In this document: in pieces, positions 44,973 to 59,516 of the stretch | How the letters are laid out: every line of letters starts with the position of its first letter | How positions within the stretch are numbered: the first letter of the stretch is position 1 | DNA from: Novosphingobium sp. IK01 | GTDB lineage: Bacteria > Pseudomonadota > Alphaproteobacteria > Sphingomonadales > Sphingomonadaceae | Direction of reading: 5' to 3' | Length of the DNA stretch: 64,000 bases | NCBI RefSeq assembly: GCF_033242265.1 | Contig: NZ_BTFW01000001.1 | Location: 930,001 to 994,000 of the forward strand | Translations under genes and position numbers: made by a program | The notes under the pieces: model-generated | Seen by the model: the letters and a program-made list of their open reading frames with translations, nothing else | The model's database searches: none | What the model was told of the DNA's origin: nothing

Positions 44973-45566
44973 TCAGTTGCTCTTTACCGGCGGCTCGGCC
45001 TTGATCGCATCGGTCTTGATCGCCTCCCCGCTGGTGTCGGCGGCGACTTCCTTTGCCTCTCCGGTGGCAGCCTGTGCCTGCTTCTGGGCATCGAGCCGGG
45101 CCTGCTGCGCGGCCTGCACCTGCGCCTTGCCCAGCGCCGCCTCAAGCGCTGCGGTTTCCTCGCATCCCCGCCCACAGATCCCCTGCAACCGGGTCAGGCT
45201 GGCCTTGGCCTTTTCGAGCGCGCCCTTTTCGGCCAGCGCCTCGCCCTCGCCGGCGATCGCGGCCAGATTGTTCGGCTCGCGGTCGAGCACGTCGCGGTAA
45301 TAGTGGATCGCCTTGCCCTGAAGGCCGGCAGCGCGCGCGGCCTGGCCCAGCGTGATCAGGATGCCCGCATTGGCCGGATCGATCGCCAGCGCGGCCTCAA
45401 GGCTGTCGGTCGCATGCTCGACCTCGCCCCTGGCCAGCGCCGAGCGGCCATCCTGCAAGAGCGCCTGCGCGCGCGGATCGATCGGGTCACCGGTTCGTGC
45501 CTGCCCCATGCTCCCCGTAACCGCCGCAAGCAGGGACAGTGCGAGGGCGACGGGGGTATAGCGCAT
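44973..45566 (-). CDS. Exported TPR protein
   Basis: 197 residues: a signal peptide (MRYTPVALALSLLAAVTGSM), two or three tetratricopeptide units (ARGEVEHATDSLEAALAIDP, LGQAARAAGLQGKAIHYYRD and following), then an alanine/lysine-rich tail. It probably sits in the periplasm and holds a protein partner. The ATG at 45566 has AAGGAG seven bases upstream. No more precise role can be given. Confidence 0.85.
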   Translation of the reverse strand: MRYTPVALALSLLAAVTGSMGQARTGDPIDPRAQALLQDGRSALARGEVEHATDSLEAALAIDPANAGILITLGQAARAAGLQGKAIHYYRDVLDREPNNLAAIAGEGEALAEKGALEKAKASLTRLQGICGRGCEETAALEAALGKAQVQAAQQARLDAQKQAQAATGEAKEVAADTSGEAIKTDAIKAEPPVKSN

Positions 45567-45643
45567 CAAAAACTCCTTCAGCCGGGATTGCTCACCCCGG
45601 CGATAGACCACTTTCATGGCTGGCCTCATGGCCCGTGGGTCTA

Positions 45644-48345
<2,702 letters not shown>

Positions 48346-50100
48346 CTAGGGGTTTTGCGGCTGCTCATGCCGCTTATCCCCATCCCTCCCTGCGCCATCG
48401 CGCCCGGCATGGCCGGGATAGCGCCGCAGATCGGCAAAATCGCGCACCAGTTCGGTGTTGATCCGCACATCGTCGGCCAGCCCCGCATAGTCAACCTTGT
48501 CGGGCGTATCGGCAGGCGTGTGATAGGCCCCGGCCATGAACGCGCCCAGCCGCACCGGATCGGCATAGCTGTTGCTCACCATCATCGCGGGCACATCGTG
48601 CTGGATCAGCGCCCAGCTGTCCTGCCGCCGGACATAGGCATTGGGGCCCGTTTCAGCGCCGCCTTCGTCCTCCTCGGGCACCAGACGGCGCCGCATGCCC
48701 GCCAGCACGCGCGCCACTTCCCCGTCGATCCCGGTCATCCCGCGCCCGACGATGGCCACCGGGCCACCGGGCGGGACCAGCCCCGTGCTGTCGACATTGA
48801 AGGCCGCCACGATCCGGTCGAGCGGCAGCGGCGGGTTTTCGGCAAAGGCCTGCGCGCCCAGCAACCCCAGTTCCTCGCCCGTCGTCGCCACGACATAGAC
48901 ATCGCGGTCGAGCTGGTGCTGCGGCCCGGCGCCGACAATCTGGCGCGCCACTTCGGTGATCGCGGCCAGCCCGCTGGCATTGTCCACCGCCCCCGGACAG
49001 ATCCGCCCCTGCCCGTCGCAGACCCCGAAATGATCCCAATGGGCCATCAGCACGACGGCCCCGGCCTCGGGATGACGGCCCGGTATCCGTCCGATCAGGT
49101 TGTGCGTGCGCACGCGGGTCTGCGTGCTGGTCGCTTCGAGGGTGACACTCACCCCGGTCACGCGGGGCACGAAATCGTCCTGGTCGGCCTCGTGCGTCCA
49201 GGCGGCCAGCGCAGCTCCGGGCGCCGCCGCGCTGCCCCCCAGCAGGCGGTCGGCCAGTGCGGGCGTCACAAAGGCCTCGATCTCGTTGTCGACCCGCTCC
49301 CCGGCCAGCGAATAGCCCGCCTTGCGCCGCCGGGCGGCGACATCGGCCAGCGTGCGCTCGCCATCGAGCACGGTGATCACCGCCATGGCCCCGGCATCGA
49401 GCAGCCGCCCGACCACTTGTGCATGGCTGGGCGGCACAGCCTCCGCAGCGTCCCCCGCGCTCTTGCGGCGCCAGAACCAGCCCACCCGCCCGCCGCGCCC
49501 TGCCGCCGTGCCTCCCGCCATACCTGCCGCCGGGGACGCGGGCGTATCGAGCACCAGCGCCACCCGCCCGGCCAGTTCGGTCCGCGCCGGGATCGTGCCA
49601 TGCCCCACGAACAGGACCGGAGCCCCTTCGACCAGATTGCGCAGGCCCGAGGTATAGACGAAGACTTCCCCCTCCTCGCTCACCAGATGATGGCGCCCGC
49701 GCATGAAACTCGCGCGCGAAAGCACCGGCGCCCGCGCGATCAGGTCAACGGGCGCGAACCACGGGCTGCCGGGCAGATTGGTGCCCGATTCCAGCCCCAT
49801 GCCGAACCATTGGCGGACCAGATAATGCAGGGTCTGCGTTTCGCCCTCGGTCCCCGGACGGCGCCCGCCGAAAGCCGGGCTGGACAGCGTCTCGACATGG
49901 CCGCGCAGCACCGCGTCGAGTGAAGATGCCTCGGAATGCGCCGGTTCGGCACTGCGATGCGTCGCTCCCGCAAGCAGCGGCAGGGCCAGCAGGGTCGCGG
50001 CCAGACGCGCGCCCGCCGCCGGGCGCCACGCCCGCCCCCCAAAGGACAGGGGGCTCCAGCACGCCCTTGCTCGTTTCATCGAAGCCCCCAGCCGTTTCAT
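48346..50100 (-). CDS. Exported M28 family metallopeptidase
   Basis: About 584 residues: an N-terminal hydrophobic segment (LAATLLALPLLAGAT) for export, a protease-associated region, then an M28 zinc aminopeptidase core with MAHWDHFG, GAVDNASGLAAI, TTGEELGLLG, NVDSTGLVPPGG and YHTPADTPDKV, which supply the two-zinc ligands. The start is either ATG 50100 or ATG 50079; both leave a basic N-terminus before the signal. Confidence 0.87.
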   Translation of the reverse strand: MKRLGASMKRARACWSPLSFGGRAWRPAAGARLAATLLALPLLAGATHRSAEPAHSEASSLDAVLRGHVETLSSPAFGGRRPGTEGETQTLHYLVRQWFGMGLESGTNLPGSPWFAPVDLIARAPVLSRASFMRGRHHLVSEEGEVFVYTSGLRNLVEGAPVLFVGHGTIPARTELAGRVALVLDTPASPAAGMAGGTAAGRGGRVGWFWRRKSAGDAAEAVPPSHAQVVGRLLDAGAMAVITVLDGERTLADVAARRRKAGYSLAGERVDNEIEAFVTPALADRLLGGSAAAPGAALAAWTHEADQDDFVPRVTGVSVTLEATSTQTRVRTHNLIGRIPGRHPEAGAVVLMAHWDHFGVCDGQGRICPGAVDNASGLAAITEVARQIVGAGPQHQLDRDVYVVATTGEELGLLGAQAFAENPPLPLDRIVAAFNVDSTGLVPPGGPVAIVGRGMTGIDGEVARVLAGMRRRLVPEEDEGGAETGPNAYVRRQDSWALIQHDVPAMMVSNSYADPVRLGAFMAGAYHTPADTPDKVDYAGLADDVRINTELVRDFADLRRYPGHAGRDGAGRDGDKRHEQPQNP

Positions 50101-50332
50101 CGCAGACCCATTGCTGACAAACCGCACAGCCCCGCGCAAGTTCCCAAACCCGAAAGCACGATGAACCGCATCGATCTGGGGAAAAAAATGCGTTTCTACG
50201 GCACTTTGTCGGGTACGGGGCCCGATGCGGGCCCAATGCGGACGGGATGCGGGAACGATCGGACGCGCAACGGCTTGCAAAACCGGCTATTGAAGCGCCA
50301 CCCAACCCCGGCAAGGAAAGCACGAGAAGGCC
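50101..50332. other. Divergent intergenic region
   Basis: 232 bases between the divergent M28 peptidase and YpfJ-type genes, expected to hold both promoters. No clear repeat or hairpin is seen. Confidence 0.5.
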
Positions 50333-51259
50333 ATGCGGCTCGACGACTACGACGACTCCATCAATGTGGAAGACCAGCGCGGCAGCGGCGGCGGCGGGTT
50401 CCCGCTGGGCGGTGGCGGCGGTGGCGGGGGCTTCCCGCTCGGCCTGATCCTGAGCCTCGTCGGCTCGCGCTTCGGGCTGGTGGGGGTTTTGCTGGTGGGC
50501 GGCGCGGCGCTCCTGCTGGGCGGGCTGCCCGGCCTGATGGGCGGAGGATCAGAGAGCCAGATCGGCGGAACACCGGCCTATCAAACCGCCCCGGCCAGCG
50601 GGGAAAGCCTCAAACAGGCCTGCAACGTCAACGCCTACAGCCATGAAAGCTGCAACGCGCTCTCCTCGCTCGACAAGACATGGAAGCCGCTGATGGCCGC
50701 GCAAGGGGTGCCCTTCCGCGCGCCCAAGCTGGTGTTCTATTCGCGTCAGGGTTCCTCGGGCTGCGGCGCGGCGCAAAGCGCGATGGGGCCGTTCTACTGC
50801 CCGAGCGACCAGGGCATCTACATCGACACCGATTTCTACACCGAACTCGACAAGAAGCTGGGCGCCGGCGGCGACTTTGCCCGCATCTATGTCATCGCCC
50901 ACGAATTTGGCCACCATATCCAGAAGCTGACGGGCACCTCCGACAAGGTCACGCAGGCCCAGCGCGCCAATCCGGGCGCGGCCAATGCGCTGTCGGTCCG
51001 GCTCGAACTCCAGGCCGATTGCTATGCCGGGGTCTGGGCCGCGCGCAACCGTTCGCGGATCGAACCCGGCGATGTCGAGGAAGGCCTCCACGCCGCCCAC
51101 CAGATCGGTGACGACACCCTGATGAAGAGCGCCGGTCGCACGCCGGTCGAAGCGGCCTTCACCCATGGCAGTTCGGCCCAGCGCATGGCCTGGTTGCGCA
51201 AGGGCCTCGACAGCGGCGACCCGGCCCAGTGCGACACCTTTGCCACGGGCGCCCTCTGA
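50333..51259 (+). CDS. YpfJ/KPN_02809-type neutral zinc metallopeptidase
   Basis: 308 residues. A glycine-rich N-terminus with two FPLG units (GFPLGGGGGGGGFPLG) precedes one membrane helix (GLVGVLLVGGAALLLGGLPG), then a periplasmic zincin domain with the motif HEFGHH (190-195) and a downstream LELQADCYAGVW glutamate. Cysteine pairs around CNVNAYSHESC suggest disulphides. The exact substrate is unknown. Confidence 0.9.
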   Translation: MRLDDYDDSINVEDQRGSGGGGFPLGGGGGGGGFPLGLILSLVGSRFGLVGVLLVGGAALLLGGLPGLMGGGSESQIGGTPAYQTAPASGESLKQACNVNAYSHESCNALSSLDKTWKPLMAAQGVPFRAPKLVFYSRQGSSGCGAAQSAMGPFYCPSDQGIYIDTDFYTELDKKLGAGGDFARIYVIAHEFGHHIQKLTGTSDKVTQAQRANPGAANALSVRLELQADCYAGVWAARNRSRIEPGDVEEGLHAAHQIGDDTLMKSAGRTPVEAAFTHGSSAQRMAWLRKGLDSGDPAQCDTFATGAL

Positions 51260-51343
51260 ACCGGCACGAGGTGCTTGACGGTCTGGAACAATCGGGTCTC
51301 TCCTGCGTAGTGTCGCAAGAGACCCTTCCGGAGTTTTTTCCAG

Positions 51344-51928
51344 ATGTTCCAGACCCATACCCTCGCTCGTGCAATGCTTGCCGGTGCGCTGGGGACGCTT
51401 GCCATGGCCACGACCCCGGCCATCGCGCAAACCGCCGTCGCACCCAAGGACGCGAATGTCGGCGATGTGGCAACAACCCCCCTCGAAACGCTCAACCTCA
51501 AGAAGGAGGATATCCCCCCCCTCCTCCTTCAGGCCCGGCAGGCCCCCTATTCGCTCGTCGGCCTCAAATCCTGCGCCGCGCTCTCCGATGAAGTGCGCAA
51601 GCTCGACGCCGTTCTGGGCGACGACATCGACGTCAGCGACTACAGCCAGAAAGTCCTGCGCGTGGGCAACACCGCCAAGTCCATCGTCGGCTCGCTGATC
51701 CCCTTCAACGGCATCATCCGGCAGGTTTCGGGCGCCAACGAATCGCAGCGCCAGTGGCAGGTCGCGCTCTATGCCGGCACCGCCCGCCGCGCGTTTCTCA
51801 AGGGCACCGGCCTTGCCCGTGGCTGCCCCTACCCGGCCCGCCCGGCCCGTGCTTCGGATTACGAGCTTTTGCGCGCGCAGCGCGATGCCCAGGCTCAGCA
51901 GGCTGCCGAGGGCAAGCGGCGGCGCTGA
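51344..51928 (+). CDS. Exported protein of unknown function
   Basis: 194 residues with a signal peptide ending near TPAIAQ. The mature part contains LLQARQAPYSLVGLKSCAAL, a region rich in charged residues (DEVRKLDAVLGDDIDVSDY) and GSLIPFNGIIRQVSGA, with a second cysteine in LARGCPYPARP. The C-terminus is basic (KRRR). I do not recognise a family. It may be a conserved sphingomonad protein. Confidence 0.75.
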   Translation: MFQTHTLARAMLAGALGTLAMATTPAIAQTAVAPKDANVGDVATTPLETLNLKKEDIPPLLLQARQAPYSLVGLKSCAALSDEVRKLDAVLGDDIDVSDYSQKVLRVGNTAKSIVGSLIPFNGIIRQVSGANESQRQWQVALYAGTARRAFLKGTGLARGCPYPARPARASDYELLRAQRDAQAQQAAEGKRRR

Positions 51929-51970
51929 TCTATGCGCCGTTTAAAAGCATTGAAGAACAAGGGATAACGT

Positions 51971-52028
51971 AGGGGGCAAGGCCCCCTGCACCCCATTGGC
52001 TTTGGATGGGGCAGTGCAAATGGCACTG
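51971..52028. repeat. Cluster of three short hairpins
   Basis: AGGGGGC/GCCCCCT (51971-51987), CCCCAT/ATGGGG (51991-52011) and CAGTGC/GCACTG (52012-52028) follow in a row in about 60 bases after the exported-protein gene. The pattern is reminiscent of a repeated extragenic element; I cannot check for copies elsewhere. Confidence 0.45.
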
Positions 52029-52062
52029 TTCGGCATGGCTACTGGCGCCTGTTTCCGAACAG

Positions 52063-52109
52063 CACACAAAAAGGGCCGGAGTCCTGAGGACTCCGGCCCT
52101 TTTTGTGTG
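52063..52109. terminator. Perfect 22-pair terminator downstream of sdhA
   Basis: The arms 52063-52084 and 52088-52109 are perfectly complementary with a TGA loop. The outer part is A5/T5, so it acts in both directions: it ends the sdhCDA transcript on the minus strand and any plus transcript from the left. It is unusually long. Confidence 0.92.
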
Positions 52110-52129
52110 GGCCACAGGCGCCGCGTGGA

Positions 52130-53935
52130 TCAGTACACGCGGGCCTTGGGCTTGATGTACGAAGCATCGTCGGTCAGCGTGTATTCGTGGACCGGACGGT
52201 AGTCGAGACGGATCGAACCGCCCTTGCCGCCCCAGCCGTCGAACCAGCTCACGGTGTGCTTCATCCAGTTGGCGTCGTCGCGGGTCGGGAAGTCCTCGTG
52301 CGCATGGGCGCCGCGGCTTTCCTTGCGGTTGTGCGCCGAATGCATCGTCACCGAAGCCTGCGCGATCAGGTTGTCGAGTTCCAGCGTTTCCACCAGGTCC
52401 GAGTTCCAGATCAGCGAGCGGTCGGTCACCCCGATGTCCTGCATCGAAGCATAGATGTCGGTCAGCTTGTGCTTGCCTTCGGCCATCAGTTCGTCAGTGC
52501 GGAACACCGCGGCGTGCTGGCTCATCGCGCGCTGCATCTCGGTGCGGATCTTGGCCGTGGGCAGCGAGCCCTTGGCATTGCGGAAGTGATCCAGACGCGA
52601 GAGCGCGAGGTCGGCGCTGTCCTTGGGCAGCGAGGCATGGGCCGAACCGGGCTTGATCAGTTCCTTGAGGCGCAGGCCGGTCGCACGGCCGAACACCACG
52701 AGGTCGATCAGCGAGTTCGAGCCGAGGCGGTTGGCGCCATGGACCGACACGCAGGCCGCTTCACCCACCGCGAACAGACCCGGCACCACCGTCTCGGGGT
52801 TGCCGTCCGCGCCCAGCGTCATGACTTCGCCATGATAGTTGGTCGGGATGCCGCCCATGTTGTAGTGGACGGTCGGCACCACCGGCAGCGGCTGGCGGGT
52901 CAGGTCGACACCGGCAAAGATCTTGCCGCTCTCGGTGATGCCCGGCAGGCGCTCGGCCAGAACCTTGGAATCGATGTGGTCGAGGTGCAGGAAGATGTGG
53001 TCCTTGTGGGGACCAACGCCGCGCCCTTCACGGATTTCCATCGCCATCGAGCGCGAAACGACGTCGCGGCTGGCCAGATCCTTGGCCGAAGGGGCATAGC
53101 GTTCCATGAAACGCTCGCCTTCGGAGTTGGTCAGGTAGCCGCCTTCGCCGCGTGCGCCTTCGGTGATCAGCACGCCCGCGCCGTAAATGCCGGTCGGGTG
53201 GAACTGCACGAATTCCATGTCCTGAAGCGGCAGGCCGGCACGCAGAACCATGCCGCCACCGTCGCCGGTGCAGGTATGGGCCGAAGTGGCGGTGAAGTAG
53301 CAGCGGCCATAGCCGCCCGTCGCCAGAACCACGGCATGGCCGCGGAAACGGTGGATCGAACCGTCATCGAGGCACAGCGCGATCACGCCACGGCACACGC
53401 CGTTTTCCATGATCAGGTCGATGGCGAAATATTCGATGAAGAAGTCCGCGTCGTACTTCAGGCTCTGCTGGTAGAGTGCGTGAAGCATGGCGTGGCCGGT
53501 ACGGTCGGCCGCGGCGCACGTGCGCTGGACCGGCGGGCCTTCGCCCATGTTCTGCATGTGGCCGCCGAACGGACGCTGGTAGATCGTGCCGTCCGCGTTG
53601 CGGCTGAAGGGCACGCCCGCGTGTTCGAGTTCGTAGACCGCCGCAGGGGCTTCACGCACCATGTATTCGATGGCGTCCTGGTCGCCCAGCCAGTCCGACC
53701 CCTTGACGGTGTCGTACATGTGCCAGGTCCAGTGATCGGGCGTGTTGTTCTGGAGCGAGGCGGCAATGCCGCCCTGCGCCGCCACGGTGTGCGAACGGGT
53801 CGGGAAGACCTTGGTGATGCACGCGGTACGCAGGCCCGCCTGGGCCGACCCCATCGTGGCGCGAAGGCCCGAGCCACCCGCGCCGACAACGATGGTGTCG
53901 TAGGTATGGTCGATGATCTTGTAGGCAGAAGACAT
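52130..53935 (-). CDS. sdhA: Succinate dehydrogenase flavoprotein subunit
   Basis: 601 residues. The FAD-binding [11 protein letters not shown] motif, covalent FAD histidine H49 in [13 protein letters not shown], and the catalytic region around [21 protein letters not shown] are present. Oxidises succinate to fumarate in complex II of the inner membrane. It is the last gene of sdhC-sdhD-sdhA; sdhB does not follow, and the strong terminator begins 21 bases after the stop. Confidence 0.97.
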   Translation of the reverse strand: MSSAYKIIDHTYDTIVVGAGGSGLRATMGSAQAGLRTACITKVFPTRSHTVAAQGGIAASLQNNTPDHWTWHMYDTVKGSDWLGDQDAIEYMVREAPAAVYELEHAGVPFSRNADGTIYQRPFGGHMQNMGEGPPVQRTCAAADRTGHAMLHALYQQSLKYDADFFIEYFAIDLIMENGVCRGVIALCLDDGSIHRFRGHAVVLATGGYGRCYFTATSAHTCTGDGGGMVLRAGLPLQDMEFVQFHPTGIYGAGVLITEGARGEGGYLTNSEGERFMERYAPSAKDLASRDVVSRSMAMEIREGRGVGPHKDHIFLHLDHIDSKVLAERLPGITESGKIFAGVDLTRQPLPVVPTVHYNMGGIPTNYHGEVMTLGADGNPETVVPGLFAVGEAACVSVHGANRLGSNSLIDLVVFGRATGLRLKELIKPGSAHASLPKDSADLALSRLDHFRNAKGSLPTAKIRTEMQRAMSQHAAVFRTDELMAEGKHKLTDIYASMQDIGVTDRSLIWNSDLVETLELDNLIAQASVTMHSAHNRKESRGAHAHEDFPTRDDANWMKHTVSWFDGWGGKGGSIRLDYRPVHEYTLTDDASYIKPKARVY

Positions 53936-53938
53936 GGC

Positions 53939-54322
53939 TCAGGCGCCCCCGAGTGCGATGCGGATGATCGAGACGATGCCGAACACGGCAGCGGCGGCGG
54001 GCACGAAGTTCACGAGCAACCAGGCCGCAACCTTGCCGCCTTCCTCGTGAATGTAGTCTTCGAGCATGACCTGCACGCCCAGGCGCGCATGATAGAGGGT
54101 GTTGACCACCAGCAGGACCAGCAGGGTCGCGCTCAGCGGACGGGCCGCCCACGTGTGAAGCGTGGCATAGTCGTGCGCCGGCAGCAGGGCCAGGCTGACA
54201 CCCAGGAAAGGCAGGAGAACGAGGTTGCCCACCGCCGTCAGGCGCTGAGCAAGCCAGTGGTGCGAGCCCTTGTGGCTGGAACCCAGCCCGCGCACGCGAC
54301 CGATCGAAGTGCCGTTACCCAT
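53939..54322 (-). CDS. sdhD: Succinate dehydrogenase membrane anchor subunit
   Basis: 127 residues with three membrane helices (NLVLLPFLGVSLALLP, LSATLLVLLVVNTLY, AWLLVNFVPAAAAVFGIVSI), which anchor complex II. The haem-ligand and quinone-site histidine region is around NTLYHARLGVQVMLEDYIHEE. The ATG at 54322 has GGAGG upstream. Confidence 0.9.
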   Translation of the reverse strand: MGNGTSIGRVRGLGSSHKGSHHWLAQRLTAVGNLVLLPFLGVSLALLPAHDYATLHTWAARPLSATLLVLLVVNTLYHARLGVQVMLEDYIHEEGGKVAAWLLVNFVPAAAAVFGIVSIIRIALGGA

Positions 54323-54359
54323 GGAACCTCCGATAACAGGAAACGAGGGTGCCCGCGCC

Positions 54360-54785
54360 TTACAGCGCGAGGACAAGACCCCAGAACACCAGGGTCAGGC
54401 CGACCGAGGCAATCAGCGTGAAGACCGACCAGCGGGCATTGGTCGACAGCTCGTAGCCGACGCCAATGTCGAGCACGAGGTGGCGGATGCCGGTGGCCGC
54501 GTGCTGGAAGAAGGCCCAGGTCAGGCCGACCAGCACGATCTTGCCCAGAACAGCGGTGCAGGCCGAAAGGCCGCCAGCAGCGCCGGTCCAGACATAGGTC
54601 ATGAAGGTTTCATAGGAATCGGGTCCACCAGCGATGGCACCAAGCCACCAGAGCAGAAGCGAAAGCCCCACGAACGTGAGGCCATTGCCCGTCACGCGGT
54701 GGAGGATCGAGACCAGCATCGCCGGTCCCCAACGCCAGATTTGAAGGTGCGGCGAAAGTGGCCGGTTGCTGCGCGCCAGCGCCAT
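54360..54785 (-). CDS. sdhC: Succinate dehydrogenase cytochrome b556 subunit
   Basis: 141 residues, three membrane helices, with the SdhC signature RPLSPHLQIWRWGPAMLVS-ILHRVTG and the haem-ligand histidine region HAATGIRHLVLD. The first gene of the operon. The ATG at 54785 has GGGGAAG in front. The upstream 250 bases (54786-55052) are AT-rich near 54930-54965 and must hold its promoter, opposite to prmA. Confidence 0.94.
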   Translation of the reverse strand: MALARSNRPLSPHLQIWRWGPAMLVSILHRVTGNGLTFVGLSLLLWWLGAIAGGPDSYETFMTYVWTGAAGGLSACTAVLGKIVLVGLTWAFFQHAATGIRHLVLDIGVGYELSTNARWSVFTLIASVGLTLVFWGLVLAL

Positions 54786-55052
54786 GGAACTTCCCCTTCT
54801 TCTCGCAAAGGTGACCGGCAGTTGTGTAGCCGGTCGGGATGAGTCGCTATTAGTCGAAATGCCCCCGTGCGCAAGCAGTCGAAGGCCCTGAAACGAATTC
54901 GTATGCCCTTCTGCGTCATTTCCTGTGCTCAAACATCAGCAAATGCGAACTAATATCAAATAAAGCACCGAACTGGCGCTATTTTCGCGCCTTCCCCCGC
55001 CTTCCCCCAAGATCACTTGCCAAGCCCCGCCCATCGCAGCAAAGACCCCGCC

Positions 55053-56021
55053 ATGAGCTGGAAAATCACCTTCTACGCCCCCCGCGCCGTGGTTCAGGCT
55101 GCCCTGATCGCCCACGAGGACATGTTCGACTGGGATCCCGACATCGTCATCGCGGGCAGCGAGATCGCCGAGGACAAGCCCGAGGACTGGCAGCTTGAAG
55201 CCTGGCTCGCCAACGAACCCGACGACGCCGCGCGCGCCGCGCTCACTGCCCTGTTCGAGACCGAATCCGGCACCTGCGCCCCCGCGATGATCGAGGAAGA
55301 GCTGGAAGACCAGGACTGGGTCACGCTCAGCCAGCAGGGCGTCGAGCCGATCCACGAAGGCCCGTTCTACGTCCACACCCCCGAATACCCGGACAGCGAC
55401 GATCCGGCCTTGCGCAACTTCCTGATCCCCACCAGCCAGGCCTTCGGCACCGGCCAGCACGCGACAACCGCCGGGTGCCTGGCCATGCTCGCCCACATGA
55501 AGGCCCATGGCGCCGTCGTGCGCAATCTTGCCGACATCGGCACGGGCACGGGCCTGCTCGCCTTTGCCGGGCTTCATCTCTGGCCCGGCGCGCGCGCCAT
55601 CGCCAGCGACATCGACGCGGTCTGCGCCCCGGTGGTGGTCACGAATGCGCAAGCCAACGGCGTTCCGCTCGGCGATGGTCCGGGCAAGCTTGCGATGGTG
55701 GTCGCAGCCGGCATGGACCATCCGCTGCTCCAGCTCTCGGCCCCTTACGACCTGCTGATCGCCAATATCCTGGCCGGGCCCCTGATCGAACTGGCCCCGC
55801 ACTTTGCCGCCGCCGTCGCGCCGGGCGGTCATGTCCTGCTCGCCGGGCTGCTGGCCACGCAGGAAAAGGCCGTGCGCGCCGCCTATGCCCGCGCCGGCTT
55901 GCGTCTGGCCGCCCGCACGGTGCGCGGCGACTGGTCGATCCTCTGGCTGCGCCGCCGCCCCAGCCCGCGTATCCGCGCGACCAAGACCGGACCGCTGCCT
56001 GCCTGGTCGCAAAAGTGGTGA
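55053..56021 (+). CDS. prmA: Ribosomal protein L11 methyltransferase
   Basis: SAM-dependent methyltransferase that trimethylates L11. The 322-residue protein has PTSQAFGTGQHATTAGCL, the SAM motif LADIGTGTGLLAFAG, and the NPPY-like acceptor motif ANILAGPLIELA. The long acidic stretch (EEELEDQDWV) in the N-terminal half matches the L11-recognition domain. ATG at 55053. Confidence 0.92.
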   Translation: MSWKITFYAPRAVVQAALIAHEDMFDWDPDIVIAGSEIAEDKPEDWQLEAWLANEPDDAARAALTALFETESGTCAPAMIEEELEDQDWVTLSQQGVEPIHEGPFYVHTPEYPDSDDPALRNFLIPTSQAFGTGQHATTAGCLAMLAHMKAHGAVVRNLADIGTGTGLLAFAGLHLWPGARAIASDIDAVCAPVVVTNAQANGVPLGDGPGKLAMVVAAGMDHPLLQLSAPYDLLIANILAGPLIELAPHFAAAVAPGGHVLLAGLLATQEKAVRAAYARAGLRLAARTVRGDWSILWLRRRPSPRIRATKTGPLPAWSQKW

Positions 56022-56035
56022 TCTGAAACCCCGGT

Positions 56036-56066
56036 GGAGGGCGCAGGATCAGGTCCGGCGCCCTCC
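56036..56066. repeat. REP-like palindrome between prmA and the LysE gene
   Basis: GGAGGGCGC (56036-56044) and GCGCCCTCC (56058-56066) pair perfectly; the loop holds the 13-base core GGATCAGGTCCGG (56046-56058), which is the reverse complement of 26242-26254. It lies between convergent genes and may end both. Confidence 0.6.
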
Positions 56067-56084
56067 CCGATCACATCCGGCAAC

Positions 56085-56714
56085 TCAGCCCCGGCTCCCC
56101 ACGATCGCCAGCCCGAACGCGACAAAGATCGCCCCGGTCACCCGGTTGAACCAGCGCCTTGGCCCCTCGCGCATCAGGACCCCGGCCATCGAACGCCCGC
56201 CCAGCGCATAGAGCAGGTAGGAGCTGACCTCGATCATCCCGAACGTGACGACCAGAATCGCAAACTGAAGCACCTTGGGCTGCGCCGGATCGATGAACTG
56301 CGGCAGAAAGGCCCCGGCAAAAAGCAGGGCCTTGGGATTGCTGATCCCGATCAGGAAGCCGGTGCGGAACAGGTGCAAGGGCGAAGGCACCTGAACCGGC
56401 CCATCCGCAGCGGCCAGATCGATGGGCGCCGTATCAGCCCGCCACGAGCGATAACCCAGATAGAGCAGATAGCCCGCCCCCACGATCTTGAGCGCGAGAA
56501 ACACGCCGGGAAAGGCCACCAGCACCGCCGAAAGCCCCGCCGCCGAGAGCGTGAGCAAGGTCAGCACCGCGAGGAAACATCCGCTCATCGCCAGCATCGC
56601 CCGGCCAAAGCCGAGCGTGACGCTGCGCGACATGACATGGAGCATATTGGGCCCCGGCGAGGTCGAAATAAAGAACACGGTGACCACGTAGAGCCACCAG
56701 GTATGCCACGCCAT
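56085..56714 (-). CDS. LysE/RhtB family exporter
   Basis: 209 residues with about six membrane helices, the family opening TSPGPNMLHVMSRSVTLGF, and LIGISNPKALLFAGAFLPQF. Exports amino acids or small metabolites; the substrate is unknown. The ATG at 56714 has GGGGAG nine bases upstream; the TTG at 56720 would be too close to that site. Confidence 0.9.
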   Translation of the reverse strand: MAWHTWWLYVVTVFFISTSPGPNMLHVMSRSVTLGFGRAMLAMSGCFLAVLTLLTLSAAGLSAVLVAFPGVFLALKIVGAGYLLYLGYRSWRADTAPIDLAAADGPVQVPSPLHLFRTGFLIGISNPKALLFAGAFLPQFIDPAQPKVLQFAILVVTFGMIEVSSYLLYALGGRSMAGVLMREGPRRWFNRVTGAIFVAFGLAIVGSRG

Positions 56715-56737
56715 CGCCAAAACTCCCCTTTTTGCCG

Positions 56738-59512
<2,775 letters not shown>

Positions 59513-59516
<4 letters not shown>

